A stretch of DNA of 64,000 nucleotides from positions 1 through 64,000 of the forward strand of contig CANREG010000003.1 of assembly GCA_947629565.1 (NCBI GenBank). Direction: 5' to 3'. This stretch comes from an uncultured Lachnospiraceae bacterium (GTDB lineage: Bacteria; Bacillota; Clostridia; Lachnospirales; Lachnospiraceae). Shown piece by piece: positions 55,943-63,588 of the stretch (the stretch's first letter is position 1; each line of letters opens with the position of its first letter). The notes beneath the pieces were generated by a model that was given only the letters and a program-made list of their open reading frames with translations, was not told where the DNA came from and ran no database searches. Made by a program: the position numbers and the translations under genes.

Positions 55943-56647
55943 TCACTGTTCCTCTAAAATGCGCACCGTTGCGGAGGTGCCTAACCGGTCTGCGCCCGCC
56001 TCAAGCATCGCCTTTGCCGTCTTTAAATCCCGGATGCCGCCGGACGCCTTTACCCGCACCCGCTTATGCGTCCTGCCGGTTTCTTTTTCTAACGCCATGG
56101 TTTTGGCGTCCACGGTCTTTCGCATCAGGGCCACATCCTCTACGGTTGCGCCCCCCGTGCTAAAGCCTGTCGAGGTTTTGACAAAATCCGCCCCTGCCTC
56201 TACGGCAGTCTCGCAGGACAACACTTTTTCTTCCTCCGTCAGCAGGCAGGTCTCAATGATTACCTTCAGCGTCACATCCCTTCCCATGGTGTTGTTGGCG
56301 CACACCTCTTTGACTTCCGCAATATCCTTTTTCACAAACTCCCAGTCACCGTCCTTAACAGCGCCCACATTGATTACCATATCAATCTCTGTGGCGCCGT
56401 CCTCAATGGCGGTCAAGGTCTCCAGCTTCTTGGCCATGGTGCTCATGGCCCCTAACGGAAATCCCACTACCGTACACACCCCTATGTCCGTATCCAACAG
56501 CAGGCTTGACACCTGTTTTGTTCTTGCGCTGTTGACACAGACCGAAGCAAAATGATACTGTATTGCCTCCCGGCAGATTGCGTTGACCTCCGCCTCAGTA
56601 GCGTCCGCTTTTAAAATCGTATGGTCAAAATATCTGCTGAATTCCAT
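55943..56647 (-). CDS. deoC: Deoxyribose-phosphate aldolase
   Basis: A 234-residue TIM-barrel class I aldolase that splits 2-deoxyribose 5-phosphate into glyceraldehyde 3-phosphate and acetaldehyde in deoxynucleoside breakdown. The Schiff-base lysine is Lys157 (FVKTSTGFS). The second lysine is in VKASGGIRD and the acidic residue in EIDMVINVG. No other deo genes adjoin. It lies 58 bp upstream of the GH9 gene and 23 bp downstream of the ToxN-like gene. Confidence 0.96.
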   Translation of the reverse strand: MEFSRYFDHTILKADATEAEVNAICREAIQYHFASVCVNSARTKQVSSLLLDTDIGVCTVVGFPLGAMSTMAKKLETLTAIEDGATEIDMVINVGAVKDGDWEFVKKDIAEVKEVCANNTMGRDVTLKVIIETCLLTEEEKVLSCETAVEAGADFVKTSTGFSTGGATVEDVALMRKTVDAKTMALEKETGRTHKRVRVKASGGIRDLKTAKAMLEAGADRLGTSATVRILEEQ

Positions 56648-56670
56648 ATATCTATCCTCCCTATCATTTA

Positions 56671-57189
56671 TTAACAGTTATATTTTTCACATTCCAACTC
56701 CATTCGCTTAAAATCCAGGCACTGTTTTCTGGCGGCAAAATTCTCTCCAGTAATATACTTTTGATAAAGAACATTTGCCGTATTAGTCAAATCACTTATA
56801 TGTTCGTTACACCATTCTAATTCTTTAATAAGCAGTTCTTTTTTTCTTCTCGTGTCCATATTATCATGTTTGCGGATTTTTGTATCAATTCGTTGTAGTT
56901 GTGCATTTTCAACAGGTATCATAAGATTAAAATTTAAAACGCCTATCAAAGAGCCATTATATATAATTTTCTTAAAATCTATCTTATCACGCATTTTTTC
57001 ATGCTTTTTCTTAGGTTTTGACATCGGGACACAATACTTGTGTTCATTACATATAATGATTATGCCAAGAAAAGGGCGTTCATCTTTCCCTATCTGTGGC
57101 GATACGGAAAAGATTCTATCATCAATATTATGCAGATTTCGGATGTATTTCATGTCTATCCGATAAACTTCTAATGGTAACTGAGTCAT
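56671..57189 (-). CDS. ToxN/AbiQ-family endoribonuclease toxin (type III toxin-antitoxin)
   Basis: A 172-residue protein with the ToxN/AbiQ layout: an N-terminal strand (LEVYRIDMKYIRNLHNIDDR), RPFLGIII (38-45), the active-site region KYCVPMSKPKKKHEKM (about 51-66) and LIGVLNFNLMIPV (81-93), then a helical C-terminus. In this family the toxin cleaves RNA and is held inactive by a small pseudoknotted RNA encoded just upstream, giving phage abortive infection. Upstream are a consensus promoter, a roughly 60-nt RNA region and a hairpin terminator, precisely the type III arrangement. The ATG follows AGGAG at 6 nt. The CptN subgroup, known from Lachnospiraceae relatives, is the likeliest branch. 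Confidence 0.85.
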   Translation of the reverse strand: MTQLPLEVYRIDMKYIRNLHNIDDRIFSVSPQIGKDERPFLGIIIICNEHKYCVPMSKPKKKHEKMRDKIDFKKIIYNGSLIGVLNFNLMIPVENAQLQRIDTKIRKHDNMDTRRKKELLIKELEWCNEHISDLTNTANVLYQKYITGENFAARKQCLDFKRMELECEKYNC

Positions 57190-57208
57190 AAATTTCTCCT
57201 GTAAAATA

Positions 57209-57303
57209 TTTCAAGGACTATGTTGCCATAGTCCTTGAATGTAGTGTCACCGCAGCGACGCTAACGCTTTTTGAACGTCCACTTGTTGGCAGGACTCTCC
57301 TTT
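57209..57303 (-). ncRNA. Predicted type III antitoxin RNA (ToxI/CptI-like)
   Basis: Between the promoter (57310-57337) and the toxin gene a transcript of about 95 nt would be made, ending at the hairpin 57210-57239. It contains GTCC and GGAC that can pair around an 11-nt loop, and AGCG / CGCT that can pair further on, allowing a pseudoknot. Known antitoxin RNAs have two or more 34-45-nt tandem repeats. Here I see about one unit: a 36-nt stretch starting TTCAAAAAGCG, followed by a second TTCAAGG that is already the terminator arm. The boundaries are inferred. Confidence 0.6.
57210..57239 (-). terminator. Attenuating terminator before the toxN-like gene
   Basis: A perfect 13-bp stem (TTCAAGGACTATG / CATAGTCCTTGAA) with a 4-nt loop is followed on the minus strand by ATATTTTAC, a weak U-tract. 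It would let only part of the transcripts read into the toxin gene, keeping antitoxin RNA in excess. Confidence 0.8.
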
Positions 57304-57309
57304 AATAGT

Positions 57310-57337
57310 ATTCTATCAAATAAAATTATTTTGTCAA
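57310..57337 (-). promoter_or_regulatory. Promoter of the type III toxin-antitoxin locus
   Basis: On the minus strand a perfect TTGACA (57332-57337) lies 16 bp from TAGAAT (57310-57315). Transcription would start near 57303, at the head of the antitoxin RNA. Confidence 0.8.
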
Positions 57338-57361
57338 CGATTTTTCCAAATTTCCGGATTA

Positions 57362-58015
57362 TTATGACAGACCTAAAGCCCCCTTAGCCAGCCGGTCCGC
57401 CATCTCATTATATGTCACGCCGGTATGGGCAGCCACCTTTTGAAAAGAAATGCTGATTTCTTTCCGTTTCTCAGCGATAAACTCTTTATAGCGTATGGTC
57501 CCTGCTTTATTGGCTTTCCAAACATCATTGGCCCATTTTTCAATCCCCTCATAATCATAGTAAATGACAACCTCCCGATATCCATGCTCTATAGCCCACA
57601 GCACGGCTCGTTCGCTGCCGAGTATCTCTCCTGCCACATTCCGCATTTCCACATAATCCGAATCTTCGCCGCTGCCATTTAATGTAACGACCTCTTCCGG
57701 AAGGACCAGTGCGCACCCATAGGCATACTTCTTCTGATCGGGGTCATAGCTGCCGTCCACATAGGCAATTAAGCGGGTACCTGTGCTGACAGGATTGGTT
57801 TCCACCGTATTTTCCCCTATGGGCGCTTCCTCCGCTTCTTCTATCGAATAAGAGGATATACCGGCCTCTTCCATAAACACCTTTGCATCTTCCAACGCTG
57901 AAAAGCTTTTATACTTTGCGCCGGAAACCTGATCTACCTGTTGCTTACATGCCTCCCATGAAAGATAAATTCCGGGAGTTTTTCCCTCTGCTACTGCATA
58001 ATATTTTTTACTCAT
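57362..58015 (-). CDS. rnhA: Ribonuclease H with N-terminal viroplasmin-type hybrid-binding domain
   Basis: A 217-residue enzyme that cuts the RNA strand of RNA-DNA hybrids. The N-terminal hybrid-binding (caulimovirus VI/RNase H1) domain is about 3-48 (KYYAVAEGKTPGIYLSWEACKQ cut short, ending DAKVF). The RNase H domain is about 78-215, with catalytic Asp (AYVDGSYD), Glu (NVAGEILGSERAVL), Asp (YYDYEGIEKW) and Asp (NEMADRLAKG). ATG 58015 follows GGAG at 8 nt; the frame opens earlier at 58042. Its stop is 24 bp upstream of the type III antitoxin promoter. Confidence 0.93.
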   Translation of the reverse strand: MSKKYYAVAEGKTPGIYLSWEACKQQVDQVSGAKYKSFSALEDAKVFMEEAGISSYSIEEAEEAPIGENTVETNPVSTGTRLIAYVDGSYDPDQKKYAYGCALVLPEEVVTLNGSGEDSDYVEMRNVAGEILGSERAVLWAIEHGYREVVIYYDYEGIEKWANDVWKANKAGTIRYKEFIAEKRKEISISFQKVAAHTGVTYNEMADRLAKGALGLS

Positions 58016-58079
58016 TTTTATTTCTCCATTTCTTTTCCTCACATATATTTATGCCGGGGTTTCTTACGCCCGCAAGCTG

Positions 58080-59648
58080 TCACCCTCTCCGAAAAGGCTC
58101 CAGTGGCAGGCTTGCTCCATTATAGACGTTCACCACTCCGAAATCCGTCCAGCCATACCGCACGGCAACCGGTTTGCGGACTCCCTCCGCATGCAGCTTC
58201 AGTTTAAGGCCCACCGTTGCCACTTGCGCCGGATAGAAATTCACCCCGTCCTCGCTTAGCTCAAAGCCCCAGATCATATGAGGCGGAAGAATCTTTGCCG
58301 GCACCTCGTTATCCTCATACAAGGCGGTAAGCGTAGACGAATCCGTCACTCTCGCCCGGATTTCCCCGTAGGTATTGCGGAAGGTAACTATGGCTGTATC
58401 ATCAATAAAGGTAACCTGGTCAACACGGAGATTGTCAAAACGCTCCACCTTGCCATAGATTCTCCCAAGCGCCTGCAGCGCCAGCCGCTCGCCCGGCGTC
58501 TTCTTATCGGTGGGATGCACGTTGTCCCGCTCTCCGCAGTCAATAAGCACAGCCATACCCATATTTTCATTGTTGGCAAACACGCGGCTCTGCTGTTCCC
58601 GGATTTGCGCAAACACCCGGTTGTCCTCCTCCCCTTCGGCAATATACATCGGAAGCTGCGTCAGCAAAAACGGAATGTTTTCCTTCTCTCCAAGGGAAAA
58701 ATCTTCTCTCCATTTTTCTATCACGCAGGTATTTAATTTCTCATAGCACTCTGCCCGGCAGCTATCCTCCTCTCCCTGATAATACAGGAAGCCTCTGATT
58801 CCATAGGGCGCCACCCGCTTTACCATGCTCTCATAAAGACCAAAGGGACGGAAAGGTGCACTGCCCCCCATAGGCGGCGGCCAGGGACACGGGCCGGCAA
58901 TCTGGTTAATCTCCGGCCATTCCATATCCGGCTTCTCCCTCTTTAGCACATCCACCTTGTTATTCCAGCTGTCAAATTTCTCATTAAATTCCTGAAGCTC
59001 CGCCTGATACTGCTCCTCCGATTTGCCTGCAATCAGATCGTCCCACTCTTTGATGTAGTCCTGTACCTCCGGCACAGCCGCAAAGCTTTCCCTCGGCGCC
59101 CAGCAGGTGGCGGAGGTGCCGCCACAGTAACAGTCAATAATCCCCACAGGAACCTGCAATATATCATATAATTTTTTTGCAAAATAAAACGCTACTGCGG
59201 ACACATCCAGACACTCATTGCCTCTGGCATATTTCCACCGAGTCATCGCCTCTAAATGTTCTAATTCCCCGTCCACCTTAGGATGCTTTGGCACATTGTA
59301 AAAACGAATCCAGCCGTAATCCGCCTGAGCTGCAACCTGAATCCCGTTATCGCTGTTTTGAAGCTCCACCTCCATATTGGACTGTCCGCCGGCAAACCAC
59401 ACCTCGCCCACAAGGATATCCCGAATGACAACTCGCTCCTCGCCGGATATTACGGTCATTTCATAAGCCCCGCCCACCTTGGCAGGAGCCAGATCGATAT
59501 ACCATTTCCCTTTCTGCGCTCTGGTCTCATAGGTTTGGCCGAGAAATTCAATTTTTATGGTCTCCCCTTCATCGGCTAAGCCCCATATCCGGTTAATCTG
59601 GTTTCTCTGCAGTACCATGCCATCCTTAAAAATTGCCGCTAATTTCAT
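58080..59648 (-). CDS. Sialate O-acetylesterase-like SGNH hydrolase
   Basis: A 522-residue protein with a SASA/SGNH hydrolase core: GGQSNMEVEL (nucleophile Ser), GGTSATCWAPRE, YQGEED and DNVHPTDK (catalytic His), plus an N-terminal beta domain (about 1-85) and a C-terminal Ig-like part. Members remove acetyl groups from sialic acids or from xylan and other glycans. No signal peptide is present, so it acts inside the cell on imported sugars. ATG 59648 is 8 nt from GTGGGG; an in-frame ATG at 59654 is closer. It follows the sugar-sensing GGDEF gene by 34 bp, suggesting shared regulation. Confidence 0.88.
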   Translation of the reverse strand: MKLAAIFKDGMVLQRNQINRIWGLADEGETIKIEFLGQTYETRAQKGKWYIDLAPAKVGGAYEMTVISGEERVVIRDILVGEVWFAGGQSNMEVELQNSDNGIQVAAQADYGWIRFYNVPKHPKVDGELEHLEAMTRWKYARGNECLDVSAVAFYFAKKLYDILQVPVGIIDCYCGGTSATCWAPRESFAAVPEVQDYIKEWDDLIAGKSEEQYQAELQEFNEKFDSWNNKVDVLKREKPDMEWPEINQIAGPCPWPPPMGGSAPFRPFGLYESMVKRVAPYGIRGFLYYQGEEDSCRAECYEKLNTCVIEKWREDFSLGEKENIPFLLTQLPMYIAEGEEDNRVFAQIREQQSRVFANNENMGMAVLIDCGERDNVHPTDKKTPGERLALQALGRIYGKVERFDNLRVDQVTFIDDTAIVTFRNTYGEIRARVTDSSTLTALYEDNEVPAKILPPHMIWGFELSEDGVNFYPAQVATVGLKLKLHAEGVRKPVAVRYGWTDFGVVNVYNGASLPLEPFRRG

Positions 59649-59682
59649 ATGCATTACCCCACTTCCATTTATGTAATAAATA

Positions 59683-61977
59683 TTATCCGTTCTTTGCTAC
59701 CGTTCTGTCCTTATTCTGCTTTGCAACATAAAGCTTCTCATCCGCATAGGATAAAGCGTCTTCTAACTCAATGTTCTCATCTACCGAAAGCTGATAAAGC
59801 CCCACGGAAACGGTAACATTATAAGGTTTGTCGCTATCCCGGTTATGGGCGGCAAACAGGGCGTGAATCCGCCGTTCCACAGATTCACTGTCCATGCCCT
59901 CCGTCGTAGTCAGGGCAAAGGAATATTCATCTCCGCCAATCCGGCCCACAACACCGTCATTGCCTACAATATCCGTAAGCTTCTGACTGATTAAGCACAG
60001 GGAATAATCCCCCTCCTCATGACCGTACCGGTCGTTGATAATCTTTAAATTATTCATGTCCACATAGGCAACCAGCGTATCCCTGCCCCATTTCTTGTTG
60101 TCCTCAATCAGCTGCTTAGCCTTTTCCATATATCCCCGCCGGTTATTAATGCCGGTTAAGGAATCCTGCTTGGATAGATAATCAAGGGCAATATTATTCT
60201 CCCGCAAAAAGCTGATTGTCTCCTCTAACTGCTGCTGAATCTGCTCATTTTCCTTCAGCAGTTCAATCATATGTACTGCCGCTCCGGCCTGGTTCGTAAG
60301 GAACTCCCCATTGGAATAAATCTTTTCGGTCAGGTCGCAGAGCAAAAGTCCATACTGCATTTCATTATAGAATACGGGCAGCAGCACGAAATCATACCTT
60401 TTATCTTCGACATATTCATTATTGAAAATATCCTGTACCGGTATCTTCTGCCTGTTAAGCGGCACGGTATTTAACTGGCCTTTTTTGAGATATGCCTTTA
60501 ACAGCACATGGTCCGGTTTTACAAATTTCTCCTGATATAAATGTGTAATCGGTTCCTCAAAGACATAGAGATATGCGTTATATATCTGCAGCCAGTCCAT
60601 AAAGCCGAACAGGGCGGTATAGGCGGTATCATTTCCCTTCCGAAACTGTAAGCTGTCCCGGACAAAAATCTTCATGGAATACACATCCTCATACCGTTCC
60701 CGGTTGACCCGGCTCGCCCGGAAATCCATGTTATGAATGATTCGCCGGTATATCGCGTCAAAGAGGTTGCGGACTTCATATTTGTAGTCTATCGTACTGT
60801 GAACGCCGCAAATTTTCTGAAAAATATATTCCAGCCGCAGTAAAAGATCGTCCATATCCGCATATTCCAGCGCATTGTACTCCAAAAAGCTGTCCATCTT
60901 CTTCATCAATCCGGGGGTAACCTCTTTAAGCTCTCCGGGGTTATCTGCAATATACAAAAGCTGCTCTAATATGCTTTTAAACATCAGCCTTAATCGGCCG
61001 CCGTCTTCGCTTTCAATGTTCTGATAGCGCTGAAAAATGGAGTCAAAATAATCGTCAGCCTCCTCTGACAGCCGCAGCCGGTCTTCCTCCTCCTCGGCAT
61101 AGGTGGAGCCAAAGGAATTTCTCAACACAAATCTGGCCGGCAGCACAACCGGTTCCACCTCCTGCCCGTCTAACATGCGGCACAGAACCGCCACGGCTTC
61201 CTCGCCTAACCGGATTGCATCGGAGCCCACAGAAGACAAGGAGGGCTGGGCCTTAGCCCCCGCAGGCGTATTGTCATAGCCGAGAATCTTAATATCTTTT
61301 CCGGGAACGATACCCCGTTTGCGCATAACCTCGTATAACCCCAGAGCCGAGTCGTCATTGACGCAGAAAATGGCCTCCACATCCGGATTGTTGTCCAACA
61401 ACTGGTTACACTCCTCCGGGTTATCCCGGTTATAGCTTGCATAGACAATCTGCTCTTTTGTCAACGGAAGGTTATTCTCCTGCAAAATTCGGATAAACGC
61501 CTCCTTCCGTTCTCTTGCGTCCGTACTGTCGTCCGGTCCCGCCAGCATCGCAAAATTCCTGCAGTGCAGATTGTTAATCAGATACTCCATTCCCTCCCGG
61601 ACGCCGCTTTCGTTATCATAGTTCACGCTGATATAGCCGTCCCATTTCGAGGCAGTCAGAACGCAGGGAATGTTGCCATACCCCTCTAACATTTCCTGCA
61701 CCCGCTCTTCCCCGGAAAAGCAGCCGATATTGCCCGCCGACACAATCAATCCCTCTAACTCATTCGGCGCCACATAGTCAAAAATCGTATTAAACTGGTA
61801 CTCATACATAATCTCCGGCTGTCCGGAAAGATCCCTGTCTAAATATTTTCCCGGAAAGGCAACCACTTTAACTCCCTGCTTCCTGCACTCCTTAATCACC
61901 CCCCGGCATAAGGATTCTGTAAAAGGATCCATGATTCCGCTGACTAACAGCCCGATTGTCCGACATTTTTTCCCCAT
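59683..61977 (-). CDS. Cytosolic sugar-binding (LacI-type) domain fused to GGDEF diguanylate cyclase
   Basis: A 764-residue protein without a helix-turn-helix or membrane segment. Residues about 5-285 form a LacI/GalR-type periplasmic-binding-protein fold (RTIGLLVSGIMDPF ... AIFCVNDDSALGLYEVMR ... DIKILGYDNTPAG). Residues about 300-600 are a helical and GAF-like middle region, and about 605-764 a GGDEF domain with intact GGDEY (681-685), YVDMNNLK and SVGLYQ. No RxxD inhibitory site is seen. It should make c-di-GMP in response to a cytosolic sugar or phosphorylated ligand. ATG 61977 follows GGGGTG at 9 nt; a GTG at 61989 is the other choice. Confidence 0.88.
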   Translation of the reverse strand: MGKKCRTIGLLVSGIMDPFTESLCRGVIKECRKQGVKVVAFPGKYLDRDLSGQPEIMYEYQFNTIFDYVAPNELEGLIVSAGNIGCFSGEERVQEMLEGYGNIPCVLTASKWDGYISVNYDNESGVREGMEYLINNLHCRNFAMLAGPDDSTDARERKEAFIRILQENNLPLTKEQIVYASYNRDNPEECNQLLDNNPDVEAIFCVNDDSALGLYEVMRKRGIVPGKDIKILGYDNTPAGAKAQPSLSSVGSDAIRLGEEAVAVLCRMLDGQEVEPVVLPARFVLRNSFGSTYAEEEEDRLRLSEEADDYFDSIFQRYQNIESEDGGRLRLMFKSILEQLLYIADNPGELKEVTPGLMKKMDSFLEYNALEYADMDDLLLRLEYIFQKICGVHSTIDYKYEVRNLFDAIYRRIIHNMDFRASRVNRERYEDVYSMKIFVRDSLQFRKGNDTAYTALFGFMDWLQIYNAYLYVFEEPITHLYQEKFVKPDHVLLKAYLKKGQLNTVPLNRQKIPVQDIFNNEYVEDKRYDFVLLPVFYNEMQYGLLLCDLTEKIYSNGEFLTNQAGAAVHMIELLKENEQIQQQLEETISFLRENNIALDYLSKQDSLTGINNRRGYMEKAKQLIEDNKKWGRDTLVAYVDMNNLKIINDRYGHEEGDYSLCLISQKLTDIVGNDGVVGRIGGDEYSFALTTTEGMDSESVERRIHALFAAHNRDSDKPYNVTVSVGLYQLSVDENIELEDALSYADEKLYVAKQNKDRTVAKNG

Positions 61978-62009
61978 AAAGCTTTTCACCCCATTTCATT
62001 TTAAATGTT

Positions 62010-62354
62010 TTATCTATGTTTGGCCCGTACCTTTTCCCAATCCTCATACCGGGCGGCATACTGTGCATTTAACCATTCCACAAGCTGCTTTTTTCCCGCC
62101 TCGTCAAAGGGAAAGGTCTCTACAGTCTTTTGCTCCTCAGGCGTTGCGTCAAAGCTATAAGGCTCCGGCCAGATTATCACCTGAAACAGCGCCTCCCCCT
62201 TTTTATCCGGCGGCTTTAATGCCACATCCTCCATAGGATCTCTTGCAATGCGAAAACGCATTCCCCTGTGGCTTCCATAGTACGGTATTCCATGTTCATA
62301 CCACGAAATGCCATAAGAGGCCTTATTTTCGATGGGAATTATCTTCTCCTCCAT
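62010..62354 (-). CDS. Hypothetical protein, 114 aa
   Basis: A 114-residue soluble protein rich in aromatic residues and Pro (SYGISWYEHGIPYYG, FQVIIWPEPYSFDATPEEQ, LVEWLNAQYAARYEDWEKV). No motif is recognised. ATG 62354 follows AGGAGG at 6 nt and lies 10 bp after the stop of the coiled-coil membrane protein gene; the GGDEF fusion gene follows after 32 bp. Operon position suggests a link to that group, but no role can be named. Confidence 0.7.
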   Translation of the reverse strand: MEEKIIPIENKASYGISWYEHGIPYYGSHRGMRFRIARDPMEDVALKPPDKKGEALFQVIIWPEPYSFDATPEEQKTVETFPFDEAGKKQLVEWLNAQYAARYEDWEKVRAKHR

Positions 62355-62364
62355 ATGTGTCCTC

Positions 62365-63540
62365 CTAGTGTACATTAATATGATAAAGCTCCAGCGTTTT
62401 CCTCACCTGGCTTCGCAGCTCCGGATTAGTCTTTAGCAGCTCCTTAATCTCCTTTAATCCATTTAACCGCATTTTATCATTATAGGCAATCTGCTCCCTT
62501 AGCTTCTGCCTGCGCACATTCAGGGAATGTTTGACCTCCACCATCTCCCGGCTGTCAATCAGGGCTAGGGACTGCTTAGCCCAGATATCCGGATCCTTCA
62601 CCCCGTTGGAAAACAGCAGCTTGGAAAGGGCGTCTGAAAACTCCCGCAAATCCCCGGAGGTCTTCTGGAATTTTCTCACCTCGTCTACCATAATCAAATA
62701 CTGGTCGTAGAGATATTCCAACTCCCGCAGGCTTTTCACATGATATTTATCGTACAGATAATCCAGCATGGCGGTATTGTTAATATATTTAATCTTTACC
62801 TTATTCATCAGGTTAATGGCCCGGTTTTCCTTCTTCTCCGACATCTTGAATTCATAGGAAAGATTCTTAAAGGTCACGACGCACAAAGCCGCCATCAGCG
62901 CCACCACCAGAAGAATCATTAAAACCGGAATTACCATTGCCGTCTTCGTCAGCATCCCGACGACAACCAAAGTAACCACCAAAAGCAGCGCTATTGTTCC
63001 AAAGCCAATCGTGAACATCCGAAGTCTGGCCTGTCGCTCTTCAATGGATTCCTGAAGATATTCCTGGGCATTTTTCTCTCCCTCTAAATGCTTCATATCC
63101 CGCTTAATCTTCATATCCATATCCTCTAAATCCTTAAGTTGCCCGAAAATCTTTGTCAAATCCTTCTCAATCCCCTGTATCATGCGGAAATTTTCATCAC
63201 TGATCCGGTCGTCGGAATGTAGGAAGGCAGATGTCTCATTTTCCAGAAAAGCAATTTTTTTGGCAATGTCCGCAATCTCCTTTCGCACATTGTCCGGCAG
63301 GGCTTCAATGGTCTGGATATCCTTGAAATAAGAAGTCACCAGTTCATATTCCACCCGCAGATCCTCCATCAGATAGGTAGTCTCCACAATCTGGTCGCAC
63401 TTAAAGGCAATATCCTCCTCCGGCCCCTTGGCCTTTGCCGCCTGTCTGGACAAAAAGGTATCAATGCTCTCATATTCAAAGGTTTCCTCCGTAACCTCTT
63501 CCTTTGTAAACAAATCTTTTACTGAACTCAGTAATCCCAT
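62365..63540 (-). CDS. Coiled-coil protein with two membrane segments, unknown function
   Basis: A 391-residue protein: acidic/basic N-terminal coiled coil (about 30-170), two adjacent hydrophobic segments (about 173-195 and 198-220) forming a hairpin in the membrane, then another helical cytoplasmic region (about 225-390). Both ends therefore face the same side, presumably the cytosol. No enzyme motif is visible. It may be a membrane scaffold. It stands between a TPR-protein gene and the 114-residue protein gene, all co-directional with short gaps (48 and 10 bp). Confidence 0.75.
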   Translation of the reverse strand: MGLLSSVKDLFTKEEVTEETFEYESIDTFLSRQAAKAKGPEEDIAFKCDQIVETTYLMEDLRVEYELVTSYFKDIQTIEALPDNVRKEIADIAKKIAFLENETSAFLHSDDRISDENFRMIQGIEKDLTKIFGQLKDLEDMDMKIKRDMKHLEGEKNAQEYLQESIEERQARLRMFTIGFGTIALLLVVTLVVVGMLTKTAMVIPVLMILLVVALMAALCVVTFKNLSYEFKMSEKKENRAINLMNKVKIKYINNTAMLDYLYDKYHVKSLRELEYLYDQYLIMVDEVRKFQKTSGDLREFSDALSKLLFSNGVKDPDIWAKQSLALIDSREMVEVKHSLNVRRQKLREQIAYNDKMRLNGLKEIKELLKTNPELRSQVRKTLELYHINVH

Positions 63541-63588
63541 TTATACCGCTCCCTGTTATATCCGTAATTATAAAGCATCGGCGCCAAA

